From Perognathus longimembris pacificus (taxonomy: Eukaryota; Chordata; Mammalia; Rodentia; Heteromyidae): a stretch of 64,000 nucleotides of DNA. A model generated the notes under the pieces. That model saw nothing but the letters and a program-made list of their open reading frames with translations, had not been told where the DNA came from and ran no database searches. Location of the stretch: contig NC_063163.1 in assembly GCF_023159225.1 (NCBI RefSeq), positions 108,097,885 through 108,161,884 on the forward strand, in the 5' to 3' direction. This document shows, in pieces, positions 17,301-30,500 of the stretch (the first letter of the stretch is position 1; every line of letters begins with the position of its first letter). The translations under genes were made by a program, and so were the position numbers.

Positions 17301-17754
17301 TTTGACACACTAGCCCAGTCTCCCAATGGATTCTGCACATCTCATTTTAAAGATTATGTTTGCTTTCAAACCACTCCTGGTTCTCACAGTAGTCAACACT
17401 GTATTTTAACTATTTGTACCCTTCAATTCCCTAACCCATATCCAAAAAGGTAAAAGTTCCACGTGGGAGAACTCTAATTAACATTCTAGGACAAATAACA
17501 AAAGATTTTGTTTCAACTCTTTGGCTTAAAAGTATTTGGCTGTTGTTATATAGAAACAGATTTCCAGATGTGGGACTCTGAACCGTAGAAACAAATCTGG
17601 AGAAGTGTTGATTATCCTCATGAGAGCATACAAACTCAGGATTGGAAAGGAGCTTATAGAGTTCAACCTTTAATCCCTAGATCCAACCCCCAAAACTTGG
17701 AAATAAATGTACTTCCCATGTTTAAATCACAATTTGTATTGCATTTAATACACA

Positions 17755-17945
17755 TGAGCCAGGCCTTCATTTTTTTAGTGTGTTAAGCATTGACTCATGT
17801 TCTATCACATAGTGTCCCTATGAAATAGATCGTATTAATGTCCCCATTTCACAGATCAGGGACAGGCACAGCCTGCCAAGTAGTTGGCTTGAGATCACTC
17901 AGTAAGGGGCAGGTGGGAATCAGAATTTGAGGTCAAGCAGTTTAG
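17755..17945 (+). repeat. MIR SINE
   Basis: ccccatttcacagatcaggg and gggaatcagaatttgaggtc. Confidence 0.75.
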
Positions 17946-18377
17946 CTCAGTGTTTAAGCTTTTAACTCCCTTATATTTTACTGTGCTGTTCCCTAAGAAA
18001 AAGAAAAGGGGGGGGGTGGGGAAGACTTGGTTGTCCACTTGGAGAATCAGCTGCTTTTTAATATTCACCCAGAATCTTAGGAACTGGGCACAGGTCTGGG
18101 GCAAAGCAGTTAAAAGGTTCCTAAGACCCCAAGCAACTGTACTGATCAACCTTGGGGTTTGGGGTGGGGCTCTGCTCCGGTGGGAGGAGGCTTCTCCCTG
18201 GCTTAGACGTACTAGATGGAGCGGCCCCTAGCTGATGCAGTTTTCAAGAAGGATGTGAAGGAAGCTGTATCTAGGTGCCATATGGCCATCCCCCACTTGT
18301 TTTAAGTTTAGGGGATTGTGTATACTTTCCAATGTTTTTCTGTCTTTTAACTGATCATACACCCCTTGTACATTGAG

Positions 18378-19060
18378 TTCGTGTATTTATTTCCTATTGC
18401 TAATGTAAGAGATTACCACAAATTTAAAGTAGTTTAGAACAATACAAATCTTATAGTTCTAGAGGTTAGAAATGGGAAGGAACTGCAGTCATGAGTCAAG
18501 TGGTAGAAGGCTTACTTTTCCCAGCTTCTCAAAATCACCCATATTCTCTGGTGGGTGGATTCTTTCTATATCTTCAAAGACATAGGGGTAACAACTAACT
18601 TCTAACCTCTATCCCTCCTGCCTCACAGATTTCCTTTATTATTATTATTTTTTTTTTGGCTAGTCATGGGGCTTGAACTCAGGTCCTGGGCAATGTCCCT
18701 GAGCTCTTTTTTGCTCAAGGCTAGCATTCTACCACTTTGAGCCACAGCTCCACTTCCAGTTTTCTGATGGTTAATTGGAGATAAGAGTCTCATGGACTTT
18801 TCTGCCCGGTCCAGCTTCAAATTGCCATCCTCAGATCTCAGCCTCCTGAGTAGCTAGGATTACAAGTGTGAGCTACTAGTGCCTGGCTAGCCTCACTAAT
18901 TTCTAAAAGAACCTGTGGTTTATATTGGTTCCACTTGAGGAGCCAGGATAATCTCTCCATCCTGGGATCCTTCAGCACATTTCTAAGTTGTATTTACCTT
19001 ATACTGTAACCTTTTACTGTTTGGGAGAATTAGGATGTGGACATCTTTGGGGAGGTGCTG
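18378..19060 (+). repeat. Old mammal-wide interspersed repeat (copy 2), split by a SINE
   Basis: Shares order and wording with the copy at 11912: tattgctaatgtaagag, attaccacaaattt, tatagttctagaggt, then aattaggatgtggacatctt. Family name not recalled. A similar human repeat contains the same phrases from memory. Confidence 0.55.
18643..18893 (-). mobile_element. Composite B1/ID SINE splitting an older repeat
   Basis: Complete copy inside the old repeat at 18378-19060. Confidence 0.9.
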
Positions 19061-19299
19061 TATCTATCGCAGAGTATACAGGCCATGTTCCAGCGAGTAC
19101 CTCCTCCCACCCTCCATCCACCCTCTCCTCACTTCCACAGCTTTATGAACAAGGTCTAGTGCGCTGTCCACTTCTCAGCGTTCCAGGCAGCAGCTCTCTC
19201 CATCCCTTCCCTGGATCTCTGTGAGCTGCGTTCCTTCCTTAGCTTCCTCATAGTGCTAAGCTTCCTTTTCCTTTCTTTTTTTTTTTTTTTTTTGCTTCC

Positions 19300-20160
19300 T
19301 CCTCCCACACTAGTCCAACCTCCCAATGGATCTCTAAAGAAACGCAAAGAGTTATTGCTTTTTAATTACAAGTGCTATTGTAGCATCTATAAGGAAGAAC
19401 ATTTTAAGCTTAATTGAGACCAAATGTGAAGTTAAATTAAATGAATAACTAATTAACGTAATGCTCTTGCATTAGCCCCGTGTGAGTGCGGAGGCCCAGA
19501 GAGAAGGTAGGTACCAGGTCTCCAGTGAGCAGTCAGTGCCCAGAGCTGTACAAGGTAGGGAACCTGGCACTGAAAGGCACCGCAGAGGGGCACATCTCAA
19601 AGCTGGGCATCCTTCAACCTCTGGCATTTTCTCAAATCCCCCACCTAGAGCCCAAACCAGGCTCTGAGCTTTTGTATCTAATGCCACACTCACCTACTGG
19701 CAAGAGAACATGCTCCTGACTTAGGAGGGCTTGAGTAGTTAACTTTCTGCCTCATCTAGCTTCTGTGAATTCTTCCTTCACATCTTCTTGCATAATCTTG
19801 CTTCTTCCTATTGCCTTGAGGCCACGGGCCGGCCAGCCTCTCCTCCCTTTGTGGCTAATGGATAGCCCTCAAGTCTCTTTTTTCTTGTATTTTTATTTTA
19901 CCTGAATTATATTACCCAAGGAGACAAGGGCAAGGAGCGTGTTTAATACTTATTTTTGCCCTTTCACTCAAGTTCGGAGGCAGGAACTGTGCCATGTTCA
20001 ACTTGGAGAAACAGGCGTAAGGCTCGTGGAGAGTGAAACTGAGAATGGAAGGACCTCTATCCATTTGCAGCAGGAAGATGTGTGAGTCTGGAAACTTCTG
20101 TTCCTGTCTCCCTTTCTAGAAGCAGGACAGCACCGCAGGCTCACAGGGTGGTGTACCACG
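19300..20160. other. Intergenic unique sequence
   Basis: No repeat or gene seen. GC rises toward the SLC37A2 3' end. Confidence 0.5.
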
Positions 20161-20167
20161 GGATTGT

Positions 20168-20182
20168 GTTGCCACCTAGTGG
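20168..20182 (-). promoter_or_regulatory. CTCF-like motif
   Basis: The minus strand reads CCACTAGGTGGCAAC, which fits the CTCF core CCASYAGRKGGC. It lies between the convergent 3' ends of the two genes, just past the inferred SLC37A2 poly(A) site. Occupancy is unknown. Confidence 0.5.
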
Positions 20183-20204
20183 CTAAGAGCAGCAGCGCTG
20201 GTTC

Positions 20205-20345
20205 CCCTTAAGTAATGATGTCACATCAATCTATCTGGTCTTGGCGAATGCCGAGCGTGGTGCTATATAAAGTCGCCTCTGCTCATGAGGGCTCTGAGGA
20301 CAAGGAGGACGCAGACAGACTGCTGCTTTCGAGCTGCCGGGAGTC
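20205..20345 (+). promoter_or_regulatory. TATA-containing promoter-like patch, + strand
   Basis: A CRE-like TGATGTCA (20216-20223) lies 40 bases before a canonical CTATATAAAG (20263-20272), followed by GC-richer sequence. Transcription from here would run antisense into the SLC37A2 3' end. No ORF of note follows. Speculative. Confidence 0.35.
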
Positions 20346-20568
20346 TTCCCTAGCTGTTCCACTGCAGTAAACGCTCAACAGTGGCATTTTGTGTAGGGCT
20401 CTAGGCTCCCGCTGTGTTCCCCATGTCACCCATGTCATGAACATGGCCTCTAGGATGCCACCTGTCACCAGCCCTAGCACACTCACCGTGCAGTCCCGGG
20501 ACACTGCTTCCATACCCCGTACCAGGCCCTAGCAAGGATGAGCACAGGCACGGTTGGCAAATGAAATC

Positions 20569-20574
20569 TGTATT
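20569..20574 (-). terminator. Candidate poly(A) signal of SLC37A2
   Basis: AATACA on the minus strand is followed by a short GT-rich stretch. It is a weak variant hexamer, but I saw no AATAAA or ATTAAA between it and the stop. Confidence 0.35.
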
Positions 20575-20619
20575 GATGAGCAGCTCTAGAGGTCAGGCAG
20601 AAATGCCAGGAGTCAGGTG

Positions 20620-20646
20620 TGTCACCACTGGACTTGGGCCAGCACC
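20620..20646 (-). CDS. Possible alternative last coding exon of SLC37A2
   Basis: From an acceptor gggcccag the exon 17 frame would read G V L A Q V Q W then TGA. The longer human isoform, from memory, ends MVLTHQ from a different last exon. A second acceptor 14 bases on (ending cccaag) gives another tail. Speculative. Confidence 0.25.
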
Positions 20647-21546
20647 CTGGGCCCAGGGCAGGCTGCAGAGGGCTCCAGGCAGCTACACCTTAGCAGCTGC
20701 TCCAGAGAACCAGGAGGCATTCTGATCCCTGCTGGTCTCATGGCCTCAGCATGAGACTTACACGCTGGGCTCAGGGGGTAAGTCCTTCTGTAGTCTGTCT
20801 GTTGTCCGTTCCTGCAGTAGAGCCGGCATGCAGTAGGGACCCAGTAACCATTGGCAGGCATACACTGGTATTTTCAGTCATGCTTCCCCCCTCCCCTCCC
20901 TGCCGTGGCCCACTGAGGCATGAGGTGGCTAAGGACTAAGGTGAGGCAAGGAGACACTCAAGTTGGGGAGCACTCACATGAGCCCAAGAAAGAGTGCCCC
21001 TTGCTGGTGTTCTGTGCCTGATGAAGCTCCTCTGCCCCACCCTAGTCTTGGCCTAAAAGAGCAGCAATCGTGTTTCAAAGTGGCTGAGGGAGTTTTAGCA
21101 ACAAGAGCAAATGGAAGGTAGAGGAGTGTCCAACTTGAGAGACACACAGAGAAAACGGAGGCCAGGTACCTTAGAGACAAGTAACATACACCCTTGTAGT
21201 ATAAGCTGATGACAGAAGTGGAAAAAAATGAACAAGGGAAAGGAAGAAGTGGCCTTGCCAAGCCTTGACCCTTCTGCCTTGGAATTGGAGCAAGCAAAAT
21301 GAGTTTCTGCTCTGACCCCCACCCCTTCTGCTTGCAGCTCCTGGAGTGCAGGCCCTCAAGTCATGTATTTCTTCATGCATGGTCTTTTCCAGTGGGGAGT
21401 CTTCTGTACCCTTAGCAGCTCTGTGGGCTGTGCTGGTTGGAGTTAGATCAGGAGGTTTTGCCTCCACTGTCAGTGGAAGTTTCTGTTGCCTTGCCCCTGA
21501 AGGGGACCCAGTGAGGACCCGCCACACTTCTCTTCCAATCAAGTCC

Positions 21547-21562
21547 TCATATTTCTTTATAC
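21547..21562 (-). CDS. SLC37A2: SLC37A2 coding exon 18 (terminal, 16 coding bases)
   Basis: After the acceptor catgtag, one base completes Gly497, then Y K E I and TGA (21549-21547). This matches the YKEI tail of one human SLC37A2 form. It is too short for ORF scans and was found by extending from exon 17. Confidence 0.85.
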
Positions 21563-24500
21563 CTACATGAAGAGGAGAGATCAAATATCAGAAAAAGACA
21601 GCAAGCGCCTACCTTTCATCTCCACTCTCTGTACTTAGGGCTTCCTTTACCTCCTGAACAAGGACCAGCAAGTCATATTAACATGAAAAATGTGGTATTT
21701 CTGCCATGTTTCACAGCTTTACAAAGCAGCCTCCCATGCCCCGGCTCTCCTCAGCTTCAGAGGGGGCCATGATGCACCCATATCTGTGCATGAGGATGAG
21801 ACTCTAGGAGTGTGCCAAGGTCTTAGAACTGAGTGGGCAAAGAGGCCAGGGTTGTCCAGGGATTCCATCCCCGATGCCCAGCAACCGCTCTGCTCCTGTA
21901 AGTCACTTCACACCTTCCACAGGCCTCGGCAGCAGTGCCCAGAAAAGCACCAACCCCACAGGCCTCGGCTCTACCACAGGCCTCTCGCCTCTGCCTGGGA
22001 GTTCCTGCCTCTCCAGGCAACCAAAAGAAAGGTGAGCTCACTAAACACTTGTTCTTTTCCCTTTGTTTGCTTCCTCTTTCAGTCTCCTTCCAGGCCTGGC
22101 TGGGAGAATCCAGATGGAAGGAGCTAAATCATGCCATCGGCCCCTGGCTCCCCAACTCCATAGTAGAGTAAGGCAGGTCAGACCCTGCAAATGCTCCCCC
22201 CCTCCCCCTGTGACACTTTCCCAGCGTGGAAGTGTTTCCATGAACCCAGAGGGCTCTTCCTCACATTTGCCATCCAGCTCAGGTGCAGGCTCCAGCCAGC
22301 TCCTCATTAGCAGTAGGCACCTGCTCAGGAGGAGAGCCAAGAACCCGGGGAGTACCCAACCCAGGCCCCAGCGGGCAGCCTCAGCCACTAAGCATCTCAC
22401 GCCACCTCCAGAGCCACCACCACGGGACCGCAGGCAGACAGCACACCAGGCTCGCCACCTTGATTCAGATTTTCCAGAAGCTCTAATTGCTGGCTGATTT
22501 TTCTCCCCCCTGAACCCTGAAGGGCAGAGGAGCCAGAAGGTCTTGGGTTCTGGCCTTCAGGGGGCACTTGCAGCCCAGCCTGAGTTCAGAGGGAAAATAG
22601 TTCCCCCGGGTCTGGGTCCACCTCCTCTGCCCTGCAGGGCTGGCCCCAGCCATTCTGCTGTCCCGCAGGGAAGAGGCTGCCACCTCCTACCCCTTGGGAA
22701 ACACTTCCCAAGCACTAGGCTCTGCCCAAGTTGAGTCTCCAAGACCTGGCTCCCAAGAAAACAGAGAAAGTTGGGAAACAAAATCACGCCAGAGAGGAGA
22801 GGATCTGCATGCAGCCCACAGACTTAACAAGAATACTCACAAAAGTCATGGGACTGGAGGAAAATACTATCACGGGTGGGTTAGGGCCAGACTAGAGCTA
22901 CGGAGACACATGAGGACAACAGAGGAAGGTTAGCAGGGCCGGGGCGGGGAGGGAGGGGGGGGTCACGTGAGGGAGAGTTGTTTCCACAGTCCCCCGGGTT
23001 GGGGCTGCACCAGCCTGACTGGTCACTGGAGCACTGGATGGATTCCTAGGCGGAGTGAGCTGGAGGGAGATGGGCATGCAGTGCTGGAGGACTCACCCTC
23101 TGCTTCTGCCCAGCGCCGCCTTCCATGCCACGATCTCTTTATACACCAGCCGGCAGAGAAGCTGGAGGGAGTCCAGGGCACAGAGAAAAGGGTCAGCCCG
23201 GGAGGCAGTCATTCTGAGCAAAGAGCAGCTGCTCCAGAAACCCTGATGTTTTGATTCCCCTCCTACCCCCCAGTCCCTACATGTGTACCCCAAGAACTCT
23301 TACCAAACAAGCCAGGATGTCAGCAGAGATGAGCATGTAGAAAACGTTGTTCCAGCCCGTGGGAGAAATAAGCCCAGCCAGCAGAGGCCCCAGCGCCGCG
23401 CCTATGGAGAACACGACCCATGAGAGGGGGATCTGCCCGCCTGTGAGTGGATGCCCGGGGCCGCCCAGGCTTTGCTTCGGCCGGCAAGAGCCAAGATGAC
23501 CCCCACAGACCTATGGAGCCGGTGCCGTCGATGATGGCTGTGACGGTGGAGAGGGCCTTGGCGTTGCCCTTGAGGCTCTTGTGAGTGCCCTGTGGGGAAG
23601 AGCAGAGCCGAGCGCCTGAGCTGATCAGCACTGGACTGGGGGAGGGCAGACCCGGGCAGGGAGAGGGGCACCCAGGAGTCAGGGTAAGAGGAAGGGTCAT
23701 CTGAAGGATTGTAAGGAGCTCATCACTATAGGACAGGAAAGTGGGAAAAGGGATCCAGCAAAATGAAGCTGGAGGCAGAGGTCCTGACTACGCCCCCAGA
23801 GTGTCCCCGGCCCCCTAGCCCCCTTACCAAGTCGGCGGAGACAGCCGTGGTGATGAGTGCATAGGGGCCATTGACCAGGATCCCACAGATAATGAGCATC
23901 ACTGGACAGGGGCAGCAGAGACCGCGCCATTAGAGAGGCAAGGCCCCGCCCAGCCCAGGCCACGCCCCCTCACCTCCCGCGGCCCATACTGCCCCGTCCT
24001 CACCTATGGAGCTGGTAATCCCATTCTGGCCAATGTAATTGTACAGGAACATCTGTGAGGAGAGGAAGGAGAGATGCAGTCGTGGTCCAGCTCCCCTTTG
24101 CTGGCCTAGAGCCCCCACATCTGAAACCAGCCTTCACCAGCTCCGGAACCTCAGATGTCACTTGGCTCCTCACACCGCACACACCCAGACTTCAGGTAGT
24201 TAAGTGTACCACGGATGGAAGTCCAAACTGTGGTCATCTATTATTTCCTGGTCCCCAAGAAACCTCTCCTGTCTAAGCTCAACCTCTTTCCCGTTCTGTG
24301 CTCTTCCTCATCTCTACCAAGGCGGAGTAAGTTTAGTCCTTTTCCCAGAGTCTCTGTCCAAAGGGCCTATCCTTCGGCTGACTTTCACTTCTCATCCCAT
24401 GTGGCACCGAGGTGTGTATGCGTGTGTGCAGAGACAGCTGTGTGCGCGACGCTGAGAAGGCACACGGCTCTCAGAGCACACACACTTTGCCCTGGGGTTA

Positions 24501-27500
24501 CACGTACCATGGGGGCGGCCAGGATCAGCATGATACAGCAAGTGGTGGCCCTGCCATTGGTGTAGTCAGAAATGAGCCCCGCCATGATGCCACCTAGAAC
24601 ATACACTCATCATACACTCCCCGGGTAGAATCGCGCCCCCATCCCCTCAGCTGCTGCCCAGTATAGGCCTGGCCTTTGGGAAGACCGTCCCCCTTTTCAG
24701 CCCTTTCCTTCAACCCTCACTACAGGGAACCTGACAAGAGGAGGGCAATCTTTCTTAGGCTCAACCAAGCAGGAGCGAGAGTGCACCAGGAGCTCTTTTC
24801 TCAGGGGCCACTGCTCAGGTTACAACCTGCTAGACAGGTTCCTCCTTTCTACAGAAGCAGCCCACCAGGCAGCGTCCACGCCTTACCTATGATGCCACCA
24901 ACGTCAAATAGCGTGGAAAGGTCTCCAGCCTCTTTGGCACTGAAGTGAGCTGTGGACAACAGAGACTCTGAACATCCACAAGGCCACGGCCAGAAGAAGC
25001 CCTTCAGGGCATCAATCCCAGCACAGCTTCCTCAGAGGACCGGGTGGGAGGCCCATGGCGCAGGGATTGGCCACGGCCCACAGGGTGAGTCTGCATCCAT
25101 TTGGGATACACTGTACTGCCCACTTCCCCTGCAGGATGACCGTGACCTTCAGGGGCCATCATGCCCCTGAAGGACAATCACTTCCACGGAGCCTCAGCCC
25201 ACCCAGCCACTTGCCCTGCTCTGCTCCTGGCCTGCTAGCTGGCCCAGCCATCTTCTGTCTCTGCTGAGGCGCAGAGCCAGAAGGAAACCAGCAGGAAGAT
25301 GGAAACTCTGGGTGAGACTAGCGCTGGGTTTAGAAAAGGGAACATCTCTGTAAGTCTGACTTGGTAGCTCCATTTGCGAGGCTGACTCATACTCTGAATT
25401 CAGCACCAAAGCCACAAGACAAAGGGTCACAGTGTCTTCAGCCCTGTGTCACACAGGGGCCCCTCACAAGCTGCAGCTGAGACTGGGTGGTGACTAATCC
25501 CCACTCCTTTCCAGAGCAAGCACATGTGTGGCAGGGCTAGGCGGGAGTAGGTGAGAGGTGGAGCTCTGGGGCTCCTGGGGTTGGGAGGGCAGAGCAGGCT
25601 GCTCCTTAATAGAGTGGCCCTCCCTGTGGAAAAGCAGAGCCCCAGGCCTGAGGGCCCACAGCCTTTCTCAACCACAGAGTGATCTTATGGACATGCCAGC
25701 TCCCCACAACCAGTGGTCACCGTGAGGCTGCACACAGGCCAAGCACTGTACAGGACAGGGGCTCTCCAGGCTCTTCCTTGGTCTGGAAGTAAGAACTCCA
25801 GGCAGATATCTTTTTGTAATACCTCCACCTACTATTACTTCTTCTTCTTTTTGCCAGTCCTGGGGCTTGGACTCAGGGCCTGAGCACCGTCCCTGGCTTC
25901 TTTTTTGCTCAAGGCTAGCACTCTACCTCTTGAGCCACAGCACCACTTCCGGCTTTTCCTGTTTATGTGGTGCTGAGGAATCGAACCCGGGGATTTACGT
26001 ACGAGGCAAGCACTCTACCGCGAAGCCATATTCCCAGCCCCCCTACCTACTTCTGAACCAGGCAGTCTGCACTCAGGCTGGAGAAAGAGCTGGAGGACAG
26101 CCAAACAGAGCTTTAGGCTCCTAATGCCCAACTCAGCTCCAGGGAAGGCAGAGAGGGTTTTAGGGGCAGTGCACGGGACTCAGTTTCCCACGTTGCACAA
26201 GTAACTAAACAAATGTACTGAGTAGCTTAACAGAAACTGTGCTGTGTCCAGGAATCACGGCACCAGCATGGATGGCATCCTCCCCCACCAGCAGTCCCCT
26301 GGGCCTCCTCGGAGATTCTTACTCCCGGGCACTTACCCACGTTGAAGATGTAGAGGGGCAGCCAATAGAGGAAGGTGTAGCTGACCAGCTTGGCAAAGAG
26401 CAGACACAAAGAGAACTCGATCACACCCTGGGGAGTGCAGCAGAGAGAACAGTGGAAAGAGTGCAACAAGGATGTCGTGCATAGTACTCCCATCTGCTAC
26501 CCAGTGGAAAAATCCAGAGGGCCTGCCTCCACTCTGCCCTCTAATCCACAGACTTCTCACCGGGATCTTGAGGGCTCCCAGGAAGCTGATGGCAGCAGGC
26601 TCGGGGCCTGGCTCCTTGGAATAGCTGGCTGATGTCTCCACGCTACTGTCTCTGTTACCATAGGGACTATTCCCAGCCTCCTCTACGTTGTCCTGGTCCT
26701 TGTCTTGTTCACTCTAAGCAGAGGAGAGGAGCCTTCACTGTGGGCACGAGCATGCACCACCTCCCCCAGCTGGAGGAAGGATGGCCATGTGAGAGGTACA
26801 TACACAACTTTGTCTTGCACTCCACTAACCTGCCGGGCCCATTGGGTTATGTGTAGGGAGCGGTCGGCTTGACCTTTTGGCTGCGCTGTCGACTCAAGAT
26901 TAGAAGCAAATAGCTCGCGTACAAAACAGCACATACCCGGAGATGTTTGGCTATGTTTGCAAGAATCTGGTTTATGTTAGTAGCTCAACTTTATTCCTGT
27001 TTTTGTTACCTCCTGTTTTGACTTCAAAACTTCCTGACAAGACTTCTTGTTTACTTGTTCAAATGTAACCCCAAGCAGGCTTCCTTTTGCAAGAGCTGTA
27101 TATAAGCTGAGATCCGGCAATAAACGGGGCTGCAGTCTTGAACTGTGGACCTCCTGACCCCATCTTTTGTCTTGAGTATTTTTCTTTATCCTCACCCCCT
27201 CATTCAGGACTCCTGATCGCTGCCGGCGGATTCCGGCAGTTATGGAGGAGCTAACCCAAGGGCTACGGCTCCCCCATCCCTCTACCCCAAGTCTGTTCCC
27301 TGTGATGGAGTGGGAAGGCAGGGGTAGATAGGAGGGCTCACACTTACATGGTGCTGCGGAGGGGTGCAGTCCACATCTTCTGGGTCTGCGGGGGACAAAA
27401 CCCATCTGAGAAACCCATCGAGCCAGGCTTTCACTTAACTCTGGGCCTGGGCTAGAGCAGGAAGCCAGCCTGACACCTGCCAGCAGGAGGGAGCGAAGCC

Positions 27501-30500
27501 TGGCTCCTGGCATCTAACTGGTGGTGTGCCTCCTGGACCACACAGTGGGTGGAACCTGGCCTTGCCAACAGACAGGTCTCGGAGAATGGGACCCACCCCG
27601 CCCACGGCTCTCAGATCCAGGCAGTGTTGGCCTAGCACCTGCTTTGAGCCAAGTGCTTTTAACTACATTCTCTCCTCAAGCTTCTGATATCCTGGTGTAG
27701 ATACTATTATGGTGGCTCAGAGTCACACAACTGGTCTTTCAACCCTGTAAATGTCCAGCTGTTTTCGCCTCAAAGCAGACCCGTGGAGCTCGCCCTGGTC
27801 TGGGCGTGGGGCTAGTGACGTGTACTCACATTCGATGAGGAAGAGGAAGGTGATGACGCCCACGACGGCAGTGATGATGCCAGGCACGATGAAGGACAGG
27901 CCCCACTGGTGGTTCACCCAGACGCCAGCGATCAGGGAGCCCAGGATGTTGCCCACAGACGTGTGTGAGTTCCAGATGCCCATGATGAACCCCCGCCTGG
28001 AGGAGAGGGAGGGAAAAGGGTAGAGAATGCAACTACCAACTTCCAAAGCCGTGCTCTCCGCCTCTGGGAGGTGACTGAGACCCGCTGTCAGGCCTTGGCT
28101 GATGTTATGCAGGTAATGGCCTGAGATACCCCACCTTAGCCAGCTCCCTGAAAAGCACAGGAAGTGATCACTATTCTGAGTTGCCCTTGTCCATGAGAAA
28201 ACCAGTCATACTCCTTCATCATGGAAACATTTTCATCTCAGCACGTGAAAGTAACCCTAAGGCACTTTTCTCATCTTTTCCCTTGAGTATGCACCGCAGA
28301 GCCATGGGGTGACTCCCTCAGGAGCCCTCCCCCTCCCCCCACTCCTCCCTCAGCTACTCACTTCCCTTTCCCGAACCAGTTCCCAACACAGGTCACCACG
28401 GACGGCCAGCCTGTGGTCTGCACAAGTCCATTGCAAATCTGCAGGGAGAGAGGAGGGAGGGTGAGAACAAGCCTGGGCGGGCTCCCGTGCCACGGCCCAC
28501 GGTAGAGGAGGTTCCATGTCAAAGCTGAGGGGCCCTCCGCACCCCACACTACAAACGCTGCCCTTCCCTCACGTGCATGTCTATACACACCCCAGTGTCA
28601 TGAGCTGGTTTATCCCCTAGTCCAAGATCACTTGAACCAAGACCAAGCCTCTCACACAACTGAGGTAATCTGGGTGAAATGCTCAAGGCAGGAGCAAGTC
28701 AATGATACATGGTTCGGGACCTGGGAGCCCAGAGCCCTGTCTGCTAGAAGCCAGGGGTGGCCAGGAAGGACCAGAGGCCTCAGGGTCCTCTCTACAGTGG
28801 GAGCAAAGGCCTCAGGGATGAGGTTCGTACCTGGATGAGCACAAAGTACCAGAGCATGTGGATGTTCCAGAAATATCCCAGGCCAAAGAGGGAGGTGAAG
28901 AGGCCACTCAGCAGCATTCCACTTGAAAGGTAGTAACGGAGGGGGAGCCGCTCCCCAAAAATTCCACTAGAGAAGAGGTGGATTCGTGCTTAATCTCTAA
29001 TGTCCACTCTGTCACTCATCTCCCCTCCCCATGCTGCTCAGCCCCTCAGGCCAAGGGGTCGATGGGCGACCTTGGTGCTGCTCATGTCGAGATGGCCTTT
29101 GACCCCCACTCCCCACACTATTCTTTATGGACACTGCTGCCCGTGAGGCTTCTCCCTCTTCTTCAATAAAATGGAATTCTAATTCCTCTTCCCACCATCC
29201 TGGCTCCATCCGCCACAACTGACCTGAGAAAAGACCCACCACCCACCAGACCACCCCAGCCAGATCCCGGGAGGGAGGGGGGTCCTCAGGCACTGCATCT
29301 CCCCACACCCCACTCAGCCCCCAAGGCCCACCCACTCTTCCCTTCTACCCCTCACATCCTTGTCCAATGTGCCGGTCACATCACCCATTACCACCATGAG
29401 AACTTCCACTCTCCTCTAGCTTAGGCTGCCGGCAGGGAGGCCCTTGGGCGTGGCCCAGCCTCACGCCTGCAGTAGCCCCCTCAGATGATGCATCCGATGT
29501 AAATCTGGGTAAAATCCTCCAGTGCCCCCCTCCCCCAGCATGCAGCACAGGCCCCATGGCGCAGGCGGCCTTGTCCTCCCCACTCTGTCCCTGTGAATGA
29601 CGGGAAACCCTATCCCACCCCCCAGGCTGTTCCTCACTTGCCTTGCTTTGCTCCATCTGTGCCTGGATCCCCTTCTGCACCGCATGGAGGGCATCACCTC
29701 TACAAAGCCTTCCTCCACCCTCTGTTCTCCCCAAAGCTTGGACTGCACAACTGCCTCACAGTTCCCGCCCCATTCTATAATGGTCACCCACCAGTCTGAG
29801 GGACCTACAAAGGCCGCGCCTTATCTATCGGCTTCCTGGCAGTGAGTGCCACACAGAGCTAGTGTAGACATGGAGGTCCCCCTGGCCATCTCCACGGCCA
29901 CCAGCGCCTCTCGAGTGCATCGACCACAGGGGAGCACGGAAGACGGCCTTCCAGAAGAAAGGCTGCTATCAGTGCAGGCCCACAGGGAGAGCAAGCGGCC
30001 TTGATGGCCATGGCAAAGAGAGGCAAGGCCTGGCCCTGGGCTGATGGACTGGCAGAATCTCAGCCTCGTTCCCTCGGGGGGAGTTGTCAGCCTGTCCCCC
30101 AGCTCAGCCAGGAGTGGCCCCAGCTCTGCGCCATCCCTGGAGGGGCCTGGGCACTGCATTCTCCTTACCTGATAAACATGCCAATGGCATAGGCCACGAG
30201 GAACGCATTGTCCACCGCCCCCAGCAGCTCCTTGTAGTCATCTTTGTCTAAAAGCAGATGCGCAAGACACAGTAGTTTGCTTGACGGAGCCTGCCGGAAG
30301 CCCTTTCAGGCTCTTGGGGAAGGAGATGTGGGGTGGAGAAGAGCAAACTCGTTCTTACCAAATGGACTCCAGCTGCACCACGTGGTGTCATTCAAATTAT
30401 GGGTATCATTGACGGGGTTGATGAGCTCCGAGCAATTCTGGTGCAGACGGCTCTGGCAGGCAACAGCAAGCTCAGGTCAGGGGTCATCCTCCCCTAAATG

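Larger units (their letters stand above)
20550..21546 (-). other. SLC37A2: Probable SLC37A2 3' untranslated region
   Basis: About 1 kb follows the stop without interspersed repeats and ends near an AATACA hexamer. A candidate alternative terminal exon lies inside it. The 3' bound is inferred. Confidence 0.45.

Noticed and set aside
21171..21584. 137-residue minus-strand ORF near the SLC37A2 end
   Set aside because: It overlaps the terminal exon in another frame; the exon 17 splice phase selects the YKEI frame.
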